This document shows, piece after piece, positions 1 through 9,823 of a DNA stretch of 64,000 bases. Source of the DNA: Kineococcus endophyticus. Lineage in GTDB: Bacteria > Actinomycetota > Actinomycetes > Actinomycetales > Kineococcaceae. Location of the stretch: the NCBI RefSeq assembly GCF_040796495.1, contig NZ_JBFNQN010000011.1, positions 166,006-230,005 of the forward strand, read 5' to 3'. The notes below the pieces were generated by a model that saw only the letters and a list, made by a program, of their open reading frames with translations, searched no databases and was not told where the DNA came from. Each line of letters opens with the position of its first letter. The first letter of the stretch is position 1. The position numbers and the translations under genes were made by a program.

Positions 1-904
1 CTTCCACGAGGACTCCCTGCACAGCACCGGCGCCGTCGACCGCGCCGTGCAGCGCCTGCGCGACCTCGGCCGGATGTACGAGGCCGACGGCGCGACCTGG
101 CTGCGCACCAGCGACTTCGGCGACGACAAGGACCGCGTGGTCCTCAAGAGCGACGGCAACCCGGCCTACATCTCCGGCGACCTGGCGTACTACCTCGACA
201 AGCGCGAACGCGGGTTCGACCGCTGCGTGATCATGCTCGGCGCTGACCACCACGGGTACGTCGGCCGGATGATGGCGATGTGCGCGGCGTTCGGCGACGA
301 ACCCGGTGTGAACCTCGAGATCCTCATCGGCCAGATGGTGAACCTCGTCCGCGACGGCGTCCCGGTCCGGATGAGCAAGCGCGCCGGCACGGTCGTGACG
401 ATGGAGGACCTCGTCGGCGCCGTCGGCGTCGACGCGGCCCGGTACTCCCTCGTGCGCTCCAGCGTCGACTCGAGCATCGACATCGACCTGGACCTGCTGA
501 CGAAGCGGACCAACGACAACCCCGTCTTCTACGTGCAGTACGCCCACGCCCGGACGGCGAACGTCGGCGTGAACGCGGCCACGGCCGGGGTGCGCCGCGA
601 GGACGCCTTCGACCCCTCGCTGCTGACCGACGAGACGGAGTCCCTCCTGCTCGCCGCCCTCGCCGAGTTCCCCGAGGTCGTGCGCCGCGCCGGGGAGCTG
701 CGCGAACCGCACCGCGTCGCGCGGTACCTGGAGGAGCTCGCCGGCCGGTTCCACAAGTTCTACGACGCCTGCCGCGTCACGCCCCGCGCGGGCGAGGACG
801 TGACCGACGTGCACCGCACCCGGTTGTGGCTCAACGACGCCACCCGCCAGGTGCTCGCCAACGGTCTGGCCCTGCTCGGCGTCTCGGCGCCGGAACGCAT
901 GTGA
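1..904 (+). CDS. argS: Arginyl-tRNA synthetase, C-terminal part (5' truncated by window edge)
   Basis: Class I aminoacyl-tRNA synthetase that charges tRNA-Arg in the cytoplasm. The gene enters the window already in frame (first whole codon at base 2), so the N-terminal part, including the HIGH motif, lies upstream. Visible are the end of the Rossmann catalytic core, with the conserved GADHHGYV segment, the MSKRAG version of the KMSKS loop, and the helical anticodon-binding domain with its [12 protein letters not shown] segment. It ends in RM-stop. The stop codon lies inside ATGTGA, just before the lysA ribosome binding site, so argS and lysA are probably cotranscribed. The argS-lysA pairing is common in actinobacteria. 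Confidence 0.97.
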   Translation, partial: FHEDSLHSTGAVDRAVQRLRDLGRMYEADGATWLRTSDFGDDKDRVVLKSDGNPAYISGDLAYYLDKRERGFDRCVIMLGADHHGYVGRMMAMCAAFGDEPGVNLEILIGQMVNLVRDGVPVRMSKRAGTVVTMEDLVGAVGVDAARYSLVRSSVDSSIDIDLDLLTKRTNDNPVFYVQYAHARTANVGVNAATAGVRREDAFDPSLLTDETESLLLAALAEFPEVVRRAGELREPHRVARYLEELAGRFHKFYDACRVTPRAGEDVTDVHRTRLWLNDATRQVLANGLALLGVSAPERM

Positions 905-918
905 GGGGAGGGACACCC

Positions 919-2310
919 GTGGCGGACATCGCCGTCGTCCCCGCGTGGCTCACGCCGCCGGCCGACGTCAACGAACTGCTCCCGCAGCTGTGGGCCCGCA
1001 CCGTCGCCCGCGGCGACGACGGGGCCCTGCGCGTCGGCGGGGTCGGCGTGGCCGACCTCGCGCGCGAGCACGGCACCCCGCTGTTCGTCGTCGACGAGCT
1101 GGACTTCCGCTCGCGCGCGACGGCGTTCCGCGACGCCTTCGCCGACGCCTTCGCCGACCTGTGCGGCGGTGCGGACGTCTACTACGCGTCCAAGGCGTTC
1201 CTCGCCACGGGCGTCGCGCGCTGGATCGCCCAGGACGGCCTGCACCTGGACACGGCGTCGGGCGGTGAGCTCGAGCTCGGCCTGCGCGGCGGTGTCCTGC
1301 CGGGACGGATCGCCCTGCACGGCAACAACAAGTCGCGCCGCGAGATCGCGACGGCGCTCGAGGCCGGCGTCGGCCGGATCGTCGTGGACTCCCTGGGCGA
1401 GATCGACCTCGTCGCCGACCTGGCCCGTGAGCGGGGCGTCGTGGCGCCCGTGATGCTGCGGGTCACCGTGGGCGTGGAGGCGCACACGCACCAGTACGTC
1501 GCGACGGCGCACGAGGACCAGAAGTTCGGGCTGTCGCTGGCCTCGGGCCAGGCGGAGGCCGCCGTCGCCCGCGCCCTGGCCCGGCCCGAGCTGCAGCTCC
1601 TCGGACTGCACAGCCACATCGGTTCGCAGATCTTCGACATGGGCGGCTTCGAGGTCTCGGCCCGCCGGCTGCTGGAGCTGCACCGCCGCGTGGAGCGCGT
1701 GCACGGGGTCGAACTGCCCGAGATCGACCTCGGCGGCGGCTACGGCGTGGCCTACACCTCCGCGGACAAGCCGCTGGCCCCCCGCGAGATCGCCGGCCGG
1801 ATGGCCGAGATCGTGGCCCGCGAGTGCCTCGTCCAGGGCATCGCCGTGCCCCGCGTCTCCGTCGAGCCGGGCCGCGCCATCGCGGCCCCGAGCACCTTCA
1901 CGCTCTACGAGGTCGGGGCGACGAAGGACGTCGAGCTCGACGGCGGGACGCGCCGACGGTACGTCTCGGTCGACGGCGGCATGAGCGACAACATCCGCAC
2001 CGCGCTCTACGACGCGGACTACTCCGCGACGATCGCCTCGCGCGCCTCGGACGCGACGGGCGTGCTGTCCCGCGTGGTCGGGAAGCACTGCGAGAGCGGG
2101 GACGTCGTCGTGCGCGACGAGTTCCTGCCCGACGACGCCGGCGCGGGTGACCTGCTCGCCGTGCCCGGTACCGGCGCCTACTGCCGCAGCATGGCGAGCA
2201 ACTACAACCAGGTGCCGCGACCGGCGGTCGTCTCGGTGCGGGACGGGGCGACGTCCCTGCTGGTGCGCCGCGAGACGCCGGAGGACCTGCTCGCGCTCGA
2301 CGCAGGCTGA
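919..2310 (+). CDS. lysA: Diaminopimelate decarboxylase
   Basis: PLP enzyme that decarboxylates meso-diaminopimelate to L-lysine, the last step of lysine synthesis. The 463-residue protein has the fold III decarboxylase signature: the PLP lysine in YYASKAFL (K92), the HSHIGSQI segment and the glycine-rich phosphate loop GGGYGVAY. The C-terminal half carries the DxEPGR-like SVEPGRAI and the catalytic cysteine region. GTG at 919 is chosen because a strong purine-rich site (GAGGGGAGGG, 903-912) precedes it at a normal distance. An in-frame GTG at 901 would overlap that site. It lies 14 nt after argS and upstream of the threonine genes, so lysine and threonine synthesis cluster here. Confidence 0.97.
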   Translation: MADIAVVPAWLTPPADVNELLPQLWARTVARGDDGALRVGGVGVADLAREHGTPLFVVDELDFRSRATAFRDAFADAFADLCGGADVYYASKAFLATGVARWIAQDGLHLDTASGGELELGLRGGVLPGRIALHGNNKSRREIATALEAGVGRIVVDSLGEIDLVADLARERGVVAPVMLRVTVGVEAHTHQYVATAHEDQKFGLSLASGQAEAAVARALARPELQLLGLHSHIGSQIFDMGGFEVSARRLLELHRRVERVHGVELPEIDLGGGYGVAYTSADKPLAPREIAGRMAEIVARECLVQGIAVPRVSVEPGRAIAAPSTFTLYEVGATKDVELDGGTRRRYVSVDGGMSDNIRTALYDADYSATIASRASDATGVLSRVVGKHCESGDVVVRDEFLPDDAGAGDLLAVPGTGAYCRSMASNYNQVPRPAVVSVRDGATSLLVRRETPEDLLALDAG

Positions 2311-2328
2311 GGGGCCCGCGCACCGCGG

Positions 2329-2436
2329 GTGAGAGGGTTGGCCCGGTTCCTGCCGGACGGGCCGGGGCACGAGTGGCTGGACGGCGGGACGACGTTGCTG
2401 GACGGAAGTGGGGAGCACACGCTGTGGAGCCGGTGA
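2329..2436 (+). CDS. Possible 35-residue small ORF between lysA and hom
   Basis: A short frame starting at GTG 2329 encodes about 35 residues, beginning MRGLARFLPDGPG. It has GC-rich third positions, as the real genes do. Its TGA stop (2434-2436) overlaps the second in-frame GTG of hom (2433), giving a GTGA junction that would suit translational coupling. No good ribosome binding site precedes it, and high GC alone can open frames of this length. It has only one Thr pair and no obvious regulatory codon run, so a classical attenuator peptide is not indicated. I do not recognise the sequence. It may be non-coding. Confidence 0.2.
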   Translation: MRGLARFLPDGPGHEWLDGGTTLLDGSGEHTLWSR

Positions 2437-3722
2437 AGGTCGCGCTGCTCGGGTGCGGTGTCGTGGGCACCGAGGTGGCACGGCTGCTGACGACGCAGGC
2501 CGACGAACTCGCGGCGCGCGTGGGTGCGCCGCTGGAGCTGGTGGGCATCGCGGTGCGGCGCCTGGGGCGCGACCGCGGGCTGGGGGTCGACCCCTCGCTC
2601 TTCACGACCGACGCCGAGGAGCTCGTGACGCGCGCCGACGTCGTCGTGGAGGTCATCGGCGGCATCGAGCCCGCGCGCTCGCTCATCCTGCGGGCCGTCG
2701 AGCACGGCGCCTCCGTCGTGACGGCCAACAAGGCGCTCCTCGCCGCGGACGGCCCGGCGCTGTACGAGGCGGCCGCCAAGGCCGGGGTCGACCTCTACTA
2801 CGAGGCCTCCGTCGCCGGGGCGATCCCGCTGCTGCGTCCCCTGCGCGAGTCCCTCGTCGGCGACCGCGTCACGCGCGTGCTCGGCATCGTCAACGGGACG
2901 ACGAACTACGTCCTGGACCAGATGGACACCTCGGGCATGGGCTTCTCCGAGGCCGTCGAGCAGGCCCAGGCCCTCGGGTACGCCGAGGCCGATCCGACCG
3001 CCGACGTCGAGGCCTTCGACGCGGCCGCCAAGGCCGCGATCCTGGCCTCCCTGGCCTTCCACACGCGCGTCAGCCTCGACGACGTGCACCGCGAGGGCAT
3101 CACCGAGGTCAGCGCGGCGGACGTGCGCGCGGCCCAGCTGCAGGGCTGCGTCGTCAAGCTGCTGGCGATCTGCGAGCGCGGCACGGACGCCGACGGCGGC
3201 GAGGCCGTGTCCGTGCGCGTGCACCCGGCGATGCTGCCGCGCGAGCACCAGCTCGCGGGCGTCCGCGGTGCCTTCAACGCCGTCTACGTCGAGGCCGAGT
3301 CGGCCGGGCAGCTCATGTTCTACGGCCCCGGCGCCGGGGGGCAGCCCACGGCCAGCGCGGTCATGGGTGACGTCGTCGCCGTGGCCCGCCACAAGGTCGT
3401 CGGCGGCCGGGGGCCGGGGGAGTCGGCGTACGCGCAGCTCGCCGTGCAGCCCATGGCCGACACGGTCACCCGCTACCACGTGCGCCTCGACGTCGCCGAC
3501 AAGCCGGGGGTGCTGGCCCAGGTCGCGGGCGTGTTCGCCGCGCACGGCGTCTCCATCGAGGCCGTGCAGCAGCGGCACGACGACGCCGGGCGCGCCGTCC
3601 TGGTCGTCGTGACGCACAGCGCCACCGACGCGGCCCTGTCGGCCACCGTCGACGAACTCGAACAGCTGGACATCGTGGACTCCGTGGCCGGTGTGCTGCG
3701 GGTCGAGGGAGGGGACGCCTGA
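2424..3722 (+). CDS. hom: Homoserine dehydrogenase
   Basis: NAD(P)-dependent reduction of aspartate semialdehyde to homoserine, the branch point to threonine, methionine and isoleucine. The protein has 432 residues. It starts with the Rossmann motif LGCGVVG, has the catalytic central domain with the conserved GTTNYVL and [16 protein letters not shown] segments, and ends with an ACT domain ([13 protein letters not shown]) that in this family senses threonine. GTG 2424 follows a purine-rich site (2403-2414); GTG 2433 is an alternative start. The stop shares one base with the ATG of thrC (TGATG), so the pair is translationally coupled. Feedback control by threonine through the ACT domain is expected from the family. 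Confidence 0.96.
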   Translation: MEPVKVALLGCGVVGTEVARLLTTQADELAARVGAPLELVGIAVRRLGRDRGLGVDPSLFTTDAEELVTRADVVVEVIGGIEPARSLILRAVEHGASVVTANKALLAADGPALYEAAAKAGVDLYYEASVAGAIPLLRPLRESLVGDRVTRVLGIVNGTTNYVLDQMDTSGMGFSEAVEQAQALGYAEADPTADVEAFDAAAKAAILASLAFHTRVSLDDVHREGITEVSAADVRAAQLQGCVVKLLAICERGTDADGGEAVSVRVHPAMLPREHQLAGVRGAFNAVYVEAESAGQLMFYGPGAGGQPTASAVMGDVVAVARHKVVGGRGPGESAYAQLAVQPMADTVTRYHVRLDVADKPGVLAQVAGVFAAHGVSIEAVQQRHDDAGRAVLVVVTHSATDAALSATVDELEQLDIVDSVAGVLRVEGGDA

Positions 3723-4801
3723 TGGCGCACGTGTGGCGGGGTCTCATCGAGGAGTACCGGGACCGGCTGCCCGTGACCGAGGCCACCCCGGTGGTCACCC
3801 TGGGCGAGGGCGGCACGCCGCTGGTCCCCGCGCGCCACCTGTCCGAGCTCGTGCGCGGCCGCGTCCTCATCAAGGTCGAGGGCTGCAACCCGACCGCGTC
3901 CTTCAAGGACCGCGGGATGACGATGGCCATGAGCAAGGCCAAGGAGAACGGCGCCGAGGTCGTCATCTGCGCCTCGACGGGCAACACCTCGGCCTCGGCC
4001 GCGGCCTACGCCACCGCCGCGGGCATCCGCTGCGCGGTCCTCGTGCCCGACGGCAAGATCGCCATGGGCAAGCTGTCGCAGGCCGTCGCCCACGGCGCGA
4101 CGATCCTGCAGGTCGACGGGAACTTCGACGACTGCCTGAACCAGGCCCGCAAGCTCGCCGAGGCGTACCCGGTCGAACTCGTGAACTCGGTCAACCCCTA
4201 CCGCATCGAGGGCCAGAAGACGGGTGCCTTCGAGGTCGTCGACGTCCTCGGTGACGCCCCCGACATCCACGCCCTGCCCGTCGGCAACGCCGGCAACATC
4301 ACGGCCTACTGGAAGGGCTACACCGAGTACGCGGCGGACGGTGTCGCGACCCGCACCCCGAAGATGTGGGGCTTCCAGGCCGCCGGCGCCGCGCCCATCG
4401 TCAAGGGCCACCCCGTCGACGAGCCGGAGACGATCGCCACGGCCATCCGCATCGGGCACCCCGCGTCGTGGACCGGGGCCACCACCGCCCGCGACGACTC
4501 CGGCGGCCGCATCGACGCCGTGAGCGACGAGCAGATCCTCGCCGCGCACCGCTGGCTGTCCGCGCGCGAGGGCGTCTTCGTCGAACCCGCCTCCGCTGCG
4601 GGGGTCGCCGGACTGCTCGCCGCGCACGAGGCCGGCGAGGTCGAGCCGGGCCAGACCATCGTCATCACGGTGACCGGGCACGGGCTCAAGGACCCGCAGT
4701 GGGCGCTGCAGCTGGCCGCCGGCGCCGAGGGGTCGGTCGAGCCGGTCCGCGTCCAGCCCGACGCCGTCACGATCGCCCGCGCCATCGGCGTGGAGGTCTG
4801 A
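3722..4801 (+). CDS. thrC: Threonine synthase
   Basis: PLP enzyme converting O-phosphohomoserine to threonine and phosphate. The 359-residue length fits the shorter actinobacterial type. The PLP lysine is K62 in [10 protein letters not shown], followed by the STGNTSAS substrate loop and the glycine-rich PLP phosphate loop VGNAGN. It begins at ATG 3722, overlapping the hom stop by one base, with GAGGGAGGGG just upstream as the ribosome binding site. It is the middle gene of the hom-thrC-thrB cluster, and its 3' end carries the GGAGG that probably serves thrB. Confidence 0.97.
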   Translation: MAHVWRGLIEEYRDRLPVTEATPVVTLGEGGTPLVPARHLSELVRGRVLIKVEGCNPTASFKDRGMTMAMSKAKENGAEVVICASTGNTSASAAAYATAAGIRCAVLVPDGKIAMGKLSQAVAHGATILQVDGNFDDCLNQARKLAEAYPVELVNSVNPYRIEGQKTGAFEVVDVLGDAPDIHALPVGNAGNITAYWKGYTEYAADGVATRTPKMWGFQAAGAAPIVKGHPVDEPETIATAIRIGHPASWTGATTARDDSGGRIDAVSDEQILAAHRWLSAREGVFVEPASAAGVAGLLAAHEAGEVEPGQTIVITVTGHGLKDPQWALQLAAGAEGSVEPVRVQPDAVTIARAIGVEV

Positions 4802-4806
4802 GGAGC

Positions 4807-5808
4807 GTGGACCCCCGCTCCAGCTCCGGGTCCGGCCCCGTGCCGGGCCCGTCCCGCCAAGGGTCGTTGGCGGCGTTGCCGGTCGGCACGACCGCGACCG
4901 TCCGGGTGCCGGCGACGAGCGCGAACCTCGGGCCGGGGTTCGACGCCTTCGGCCTCGCGCTCGACCTCTGCGACGAGGTCCGGGCGGAGGTGGTCGCGGA
5001 CGCGGGTCTGCGGGTGCGCGTCGAGGGACAGGGCGCCGGTGCGGTGCCGACCGACGAGCGCCACCTCGTCGTGCGCGTCCTGCGCGAGGAGCTGGCCGCC
5101 GCCGGGCACACCGCCCCCGGGCTGGACGTGGTGTGCCGCAACGTCATCCCGCACGGACGCGGCCTGGGATCGTCCGCGTCGGCGATCGTCGCGGGCCTGG
5201 CCGCGGCCCGGGCGCTGCTCCTGGCGGCCGGGGCGGTCGTCGAGGACGAGCAGGAGACCCGGGCGCGCATCCTCCTGGAGGCGTCCCGCCGCGAGGGGCA
5301 CCCGGACAACGCCGCGCCCGCCGTGCACGGCGGCTTCACCATCGCCTGGACGCGCGGTGACGACCCGACCCACCCCTACGCCGTGCGCTCGGTCCGCCTG
5401 CCCGTCCACCCCGACGTGCGTGCCGTCGTGTGCGTGCCGGCCGAGGAGCTGGCGACGTCGCGGGCGCGGGCGCTGCTGCCCGCCACCGTTCCCCACGCCG
5501 ACGCCGCGCTGACGGCGGGCCGGGCCGGTCTGCTCGTGCACGCGCTGACGGCCGACCCCTCGCTCCTGCTCGACGCGACCGAGGAGCGCCTGCACCAGAC
5601 CCAGCGGGCCCCGGCGATGCCGCGGTCGGCGGAGCTGTTGCGGGCGTTGCGGTCCGAGGGTCTGGCGGCCGTCGTCTCCGGTGCGGGGCCGAGCGTGCTC
5701 GTGCTGACCGACGCGCCGGGTGTCGACCGCGTCCGCGCCGTGGCCGCGGGGGGCGCGTGGGACGTGCACGCACGGCCCGTGCACGCCGACGGCGTCGCCT
5801 GGTCCTGA
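4807..5808 (+). CDS. thrB: Homoserine kinase
   Basis: GHMP-superfamily kinase that phosphorylates homoserine for ThrC. The protein has 333 residues, with motif 1 PATSANLGPGFD, the ATP-binding motif GRGLGSSASA, and the C-terminal SGAGPSVL. GTG 4807 is taken as start because GGAGG (4792-4796) lies 10 nt upstream, inside the end of thrC. GTG 4840 and TTG 4867 are possible alternatives, and the first 25 or so residues (Ser/Gly/Pro-rich) are not conserved family sequence. It is the last gene of the threonine cluster. Confidence 0.95.
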   Translation: MDPRSSSGSGPVPGPSRQGSLAALPVGTTATVRVPATSANLGPGFDAFGLALDLCDEVRAEVVADAGLRVRVEGQGAGAVPTDERHLVVRVLREELAAAGHTAPGLDVVCRNVIPHGRGLGSSASAIVAGLAAARALLLAAGAVVEDEQETRARILLEASRREGHPDNAAPAVHGGFTIAWTRGDDPTHPYAVRSVRLPVHPDVRAVVCVPAEELATSRARALLPATVPHADAALTAGRAGLLVHALTADPSLLLDATEERLHQTQRAPAMPRSAELLRALRSEGLAAVVSGAGPSVLVLTDAPGVDRVRAVAAGGAWDVHARPVHADGVAWS

Positions 5809-6120
5809 CGCTCCGCGGCGGATCGGGGGCGCGACGCGCCGTGCGCCGAACGGGGGACGGTGACTGCGCCCGCGCCGCCGGGTGTTAGCATTGGAGGCAG
5901 CACCCACGGCGGGACACTCACGGTGGGGCTCTCTCGAGCCGAGAACCGTCCCTGCTGCGTCCGTTCCCCGTCTCCGGGTGCGTCTCCACGTTCTCGCCGC
6001 GCTTCTTCGCGTGGCCGTGGATTTCCCATCCTGCCCATCGGGCAGTCACCGCGACACCCCCGGACCCGACGAAGCGCCGGATCCACCGGTCAGTCGCACC
6101 GACGAGGGGGAAGGACCTTC
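5809..6120 (+). promoter_or_regulatory. Long leader region of rho
   Basis: 312 nt without a recognised gene separate thrB from rho. A GTTAGCATT stretch around 5884-5892 contains TAGCAT, which resembles an actinobacterial -10 box; GTGACT at 5860-5865 is a poor -35 at non-ideal spacing. A frame from GTG 5882 ends at a TGA (6122-6124) overlapping the rho GTG, but its third-position GC is lower than in neighbouring genes. The strong site GAGGGGGAAGGA (6104-6115) serves rho. A long leader fits the known autoregulation of rho in other bacteria; that it occurs here is inference. Confidence 0.4.
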
Positions 6121-8301
6121 GTGACCGACACCACCGACATCGCCGCCACCGACGGCACGGCGACAGACGCCTCCGGGGCGCCCGCGCGCCGCACGGGCAG
6201 CCTGTCCGCGTTGCGGCTCCCGCAGCTGCAGGCCCTGGCGTCCGAGCTGGGCATCACCGGCACCGGCCGCATGCGCAAGGTGGACCTGCTCGCCGCCATC
6301 CGCGAGCACGAGTCCGGCACGGCGCAGCGCAGCGCGCGTGCGGAGGCTCCCGCCGCCGCGGCCCCCGCCGTCCAGCAGCCCACGGTGCAGCAGCCCGCAG
6401 TGCAGCAGCCGGTCGAGCAGCCCGCCGCCGTGCAGCAGCCCACCGAGCCGGCCGAGCAGCAGCCCGCCGAGCAGCCCGTCCAGCAGGCTCCCCGCTCGCG
6501 GTCGCGCCGCGCCGGTGCTCCCGCAGGGGCTCCGCCGGCCACGACGCCCGAGCCCGCCGTCGCCGACGAGCAGCCCGCGGCCCAGGTGCCCGCGCAGCCG
6601 TCGTCCCCCGAGGCCGACCCCGCCCCGCGCACCGAGCCCACGCTCGACGACTTCACCCGCGGCCGCGGTGACCGCCCCGAGCGCGGCGAGCGCTCCGACC
6701 GTGCTGAGCGCGGCGAGCGTGGCGAGGACTCCTCCCCGCGCCTGTCCCGCCGCGAGCGCGCCCGTCGTGACCGTGTCCGTGAGCCCGACCAGCAGGTCGA
6801 GCTGCCGAACATGCCGCGTCGCGACGCCGCCGACGGCGAGTCCCGCCGTGACCGCCAGGACCGCCAGGACCGCCAGGACCGCCAGGACCGGCCGGAGCGC
6901 ACCGCGGACCGGGGCGCGGACCGGGGCGAGGGTCGCTCCGACAACCGTCCCGAGGGCCGCGAGGACCGGAGCGAGCGTTCCGGCGACCGCACGGAGCGCA
7001 CCGAGCGTCCGCAGGCCGCGCAGAACGGGCCGGACGACTTCGACGGCGAGGGCGGCCGCCGCGGCCGTCGCAACCGCTACCGCGACCGCAAGGGCCGCCG
7101 CGGCGGCCGTGACGGCGGCGGCGCGCCCGAGGTCGACGAGAACGTCTCCGAGGACGACGTCCTGCTGCCCGTCGCGGGCATCCTCGACGTCCTCGACAAC
7201 TACGCGTTCATCCGCACCTCCGGCTACCTCGCCGGCGCGAACGACGTCTACGTCTCCCTCGGCCAGGTGAAGAAGAACAACCTGCGCCCCGGCGACGCCG
7301 TCACCGGTGCGGTCCGTCAGCCCCGCGAGGGTGAGCAGACGGGGGCCCGCGCGAAGTTCAACGCGCTCGTCCGCGTCGACACCGTCAACGGCGCGGCGCC
7401 CGAGCAGGCCCGGCACCGTCCGGAGTTCACGAAGCTGACGCCGCTGTACCCGCAGGAGCGGCTCCGCCTGGAGACCGAGCCCAACGTCCTGACGACGCGC
7501 ATCATCGACCTGATGTCGCCGCTCGGGAAGGGGCAGCGCGGTCTGATCGTCGCGCCGCCGAAGGCGGGGAAGACGATGGTCATGCAGGCCATCGCCAACG
7601 CGATCACGACGAACAACCCCGAGTGCCACCTCATGGTCGTCCTCGTGGACGAGCGGCCCGAAGAGGTCACCGACATGCAGCGGACGATCAAGGGTGAGGT
7701 CATCGCCTCCACCTTCGACCGTCCCGCGTCGGACCACACGGCCGTCGCCGAGCTCGCCATCGAGCGGGCCAAGCGCCTCGTGGAGCTCGGCAACGACGTC
7801 GTCGTGCTGCTGGACTCCCTGACCCGCCTGTCCCGCGCCTACAACATCTCGGCGCCCGCCAGCGGCCGCATCCTGTCCGGTGGTGTCGACGCCTCGGCGT
7901 TGTACCCGCCGAAGCGGTTCTTCGGGGCGGCCCGCAACGTCGAGAACGGCGGCTCGCTGACGATCCTGGCCTCGGCCCTGGTCGAGACGGGCTCGAAGGC
8001 CGACGAGGTCATCTTCGAGGAGTTCAAGGGCACCGGGAACATGGAGGTCCGCCTGTCGCGCCAGCTGGCCGACAAGCGCATCTTCCCCGCCGTCGACGTG
8101 CCGGCCTCCGGCACGCGGCGCGAGGAGATCCTCATGTCCCGCGAGGAGCTGCAGACCGTCTGGAAGCTGCGCCGCGTCGTCACCGCGCTCGACGCGCAGG
8201 CCTCCATCGAGCTGCTGCTCGACCGCCTCAAGAAGACCCGCAGCAACCTCGAGTTCCTGCACCAGGTCCAGACGTCCACCCCGCTGGTCAACAAGGACTG
8301 A
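6121..8301 (+). CDS. rho: Transcription termination factor Rho, with long actinobacterial N-terminal extension
   Basis: Hexameric RNA-dependent ATPase that ends transcription of untranslated RNA. The protein has 726 residues against about 420 in E. coli. Residues about 20-60 form the Rho N-terminal helical domain. Residues about 75-340 are a low-complexity insert, first Gln/Pro-rich (repeated QQP), then Arg/Asp/Glu-rich with four tandem copies of an RQD unit near 6850-6890, ending in an Arg/Gly-rich stretch. The cold-shock RNA-binding domain follows, then the ATPase with Walker A PPKAGKT (residues 479-485). GTG 6121 has a strong binding site 5 nt upstream. Such inserts are typical of actinobacterial Rho and add RNA-binding capacity. 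Confidence 0.97.
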   Translation: MTDTTDIAATDGTATDASGAPARRTGSLSALRLPQLQALASELGITGTGRMRKVDLLAAIREHESGTAQRSARAEAPAAAAPAVQQPTVQQPAVQQPVEQPAAVQQPTEPAEQQPAEQPVQQAPRSRSRRAGAPAGAPPATTPEPAVADEQPAAQVPAQPSSPEADPAPRTEPTLDDFTRGRGDRPERGERSDRAERGERGEDSSPRLSRRERARRDRVREPDQQVELPNMPRRDAADGESRRDRQDRQDRQDRQDRPERTADRGADRGEGRSDNRPEGREDRSERSGDRTERTERPQAAQNGPDDFDGEGGRRGRRNRYRDRKGRRGGRDGGGAPEVDENVSEDDVLLPVAGILDVLDNYAFIRTSGYLAGANDVYVSLGQVKKNNLRPGDAVTGAVRQPREGEQTGARAKFNALVRVDTVNGAAPEQARHRPEFTKLTPLYPQERLRLETEPNVLTTRIIDLMSPLGKGQRGLIVAPPKAGKTMVMQAIANAITTNNPECHLMVVLVDERPEEVTDMQRTIKGEVIASTFDRPASDHTAVAELAIERAKRLVELGNDVVVLLDSLTRLSRAYNISAPASGRILSGGVDASALYPPKRFFGAARNVENGGSLTILASALVETGSKADEVIFEEFKGTGNMEVRLSRQLADKRIFPAVDVPASGTRREEILMSREELQTVWKLRRVVTALDAQASIELLLDRLKKTRSNLEFLHQVQTSTPLVNKD

Positions 8302-8319
8302 CGGGAACATCCCCGGGGG

Positions 8320-8345
8320 GCCGCCGGTTGTGAAGGACCGGCGGC
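8320..8345 (+). terminator. Hairpin after rho
   Basis: Perfect 8-bp inverted repeat GCCGCCGG / CCGGCGGC (8320-8327 and 8338-8345) with a 10-nt loop, 18 nt after the rho stop. It is followed by TTCCTG rather than a T-run, so it is a plausible but not textbook intrinsic terminator. Confidence 0.5.
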
Positions 8346-8438
8346 TTCCTGTGGGAGACTGCTTTGACACCGCAGGCACCGGCTCACGCCAGCAGGATCG
8401 GCGACCCGGTGCCGACTGAGCGCCTTGAGGAGAGAACC

Positions 8439-8654
8439 ATGAAGGCTGGGATCCACCCGGACTACGTCGAGACCCAGGTCACCTGCACCTGCGGCGCGAC
8501 GTTCACCACCCGCAGCACCGAGAAGAGCGGCGAGATGCGCGCCGACGTGTGCAGCGCCTGCCACCCCTTCTACACGGGCAAGCAGAAGATCCTGGACACC
8601 GGTGGCCGCGTGGCCCGCTTCCAGCAGCGCTACGGCAAGAAGACCGCCAAGTAG
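8439..8654 (+). CDS. rpmE: 50S ribosomal protein L31 (zinc-binding type)
   Basis: Large-subunit ribosomal protein of 71 residues, the normal length. It contains the cysteines of the zinc-containing (C+) L31 form: TCTCG near residue 16 and CSAC near residue 38, followed by the conserved HPFYTGKQK segment. ATG 8439 has GAGGAGAGA just upstream. It sits between rho and prfA, the usual actinobacterial order. A TTGACA hexamer at 8364-8369 may belong to its promoter, but no convincing -10 follows at the right distance. Confidence 0.97.
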   Translation: MKAGIHPDYVETQVTCTCGATFTTRSTEKSGEMRADVCSACHPFYTGKQKILDTGGRVARFQQRYGKKTAK

Positions 8655-8663
8655 TCCGCTCGC

Positions 8664-8705
8664 AGCGCCGGTCCCACCGCCCCACGGGGTGGAGGGGCCG
8701 GCGCT
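8664..8705 (+). terminator. Hairpin between rpmE and prfA
   Basis: AGCGCCGGTCCC (8664-8675) pairs with GGGGCCGGCGCT (8694-8705) with one G-T pair, and CCCC/GGGG pairing is possible inside the loop. It lies 10 nt after the rpmE stop, with no clear T-run. Probably an rpmE terminator or attenuating structure before prfA. Confidence 0.45.
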
Positions 8706-8745
8706 GTCGCGTTCCCACCCCACCCCGTCCTCTCAGGAGCTCTGC

Positions 8746-9807
8746 GTGTTCGAGACCGTCCAGCCGCTGCTCGACGAGCACGCCGAGCTCGAACGCCGCC
8801 TGGGCGACCCCGCCGTGCACGCCGACGCAGGACTGGCCCGCCGGCTCGGCCGGCGCTACGCCGAGCTGCAGCAGGTCGTCGAGGCGCACACCGCCTGGCG
8901 TGCGGCCACGGACGACGCCGAGGCCGCCCGCGAGCTGGCCGCCGAAGACCCCGGTTTCGCCGCCGAGCTGCCGGTGCTCGAGCAGGCGGCCACGGACGCG
9001 GGTGAGCGGTTGCGCCGCGTCCTCCTGCCGCGCGACCCCGACGACGCCCGCGACGTGATCCTCGAGATCAAGGCCGGTGAGGGCGGGGAGGAGTCCGCCC
9101 TCTTCGCCGGGGACATGCTGCGCATGTACCTGCGGTACGCCGAGCAGCGCGGCTGGGCGACCGAACTGCTCGACGCCACCCCCAGCGACCTCGGCGGCTA
9201 CAAGGACGTGTCCGTGGCCGTGAAGAGCCGCGGTGCCGCGGCCGAGGGCGTCTGGCACCGCCTGAAGTACGAGGGCGGGGTCCACCGCGTCCAGCGCGTC
9301 CCCGTCACGGAGTCCCAGGGGCGCATCCACACGTCGGCGGTCGGGGTGCTCGTGGTCCCCGAGGCCGAGGAGGTCGAGGTGGACGTGGACCCGAACGACC
9401 TGCGGATCGACGTCTTCCGCTCGTCGGGCCCCGGCGGTCAGAGCGTCAACACCACCGACTCCGCCGTGCGCATCACCCACCTGCCCACCGGCATCGTCGC
9501 CAGCTGCCAGAACGAGAAGTCTCAGCTGCAGAACAAGGAGTCGGCGCTGCGGATCCTGCGCGCCCGGCTGCACGCGGTGGCCCAGGAAGCCGCGGACGCG
9601 GAGGCGTCGGCCGCCCGCCGGTCCCAGGTGCGCACCGTCGACCGCTCCGAGCGCATCCGCACGTACAACTACGGCGAGAACCGCATCGCCGACCACCGCA
9701 CGGGCTTCAAGGCGTACAACCTCGACACGGTGCTCGACGGCGAGCTCGACCCCGTCATCCAGTCGGCCATCGACGCCGACGAGGCCGCCCAGCTCGCCGC
9801 CCCCTGA
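8746..9807 (+). CDS. prfA: Peptide chain release factor 1
   Basis: RF1 recognises UAA and UAG stop codons and triggers peptide release. The 353-residue protein carries the RF1-type PxT codon-recognition tripeptide as PVT (residues 186-188, in [10 protein letters not shown]). RF2 would have SPF there. The catalytic GGQ motif is at residues 230-232 (SSGPGGQS). GTG 8746 follows AGGAG (8734-8738) by 7 nt. prmC, the methylase for the GGQ glutamine, lies about 1.75 kb downstream, with a regulator and a hydrolase gene inserted between them. Confidence 0.97.
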   Translation: MFETVQPLLDEHAELERRLGDPAVHADAGLARRLGRRYAELQQVVEAHTAWRAATDDAEAARELAAEDPGFAAELPVLEQAATDAGERLRRVLLPRDPDDARDVILEIKAGEGGEESALFAGDMLRMYLRYAEQRGWATELLDATPSDLGGYKDVSVAVKSRGAAAEGVWHRLKYEGGVHRVQRVPVTESQGRIHTSAVGVLVVPEAEEVEVDVDPNDLRIDVFRSSGPGGQSVNTTDSAVRITHLPTGIVASCQNEKSQLQNKESALRILRARLHAVAQEAADAEASAARRSQVRTVDRSERIRTYNYGENRIADHRTGFKAYNLDTVLDGELDPVIQSAIDADEAAQLAAP

Positions 9808-9823
9808 CCTCAGGCCCCGTTCC

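Noticed and set aside
6850..6890. Tandem repeats that might suggest a CRISPR-like array
   Set aside because: The repeats are 9 nt, in frame, and encode an RQD run in the Rho insert; there are no spacers.
8364..8369. TTGACA as a full promoter for rpmE
   Set aside because: No acceptable -10 box follows at 16-19 nt, so it is mentioned only in the rpmE entry.
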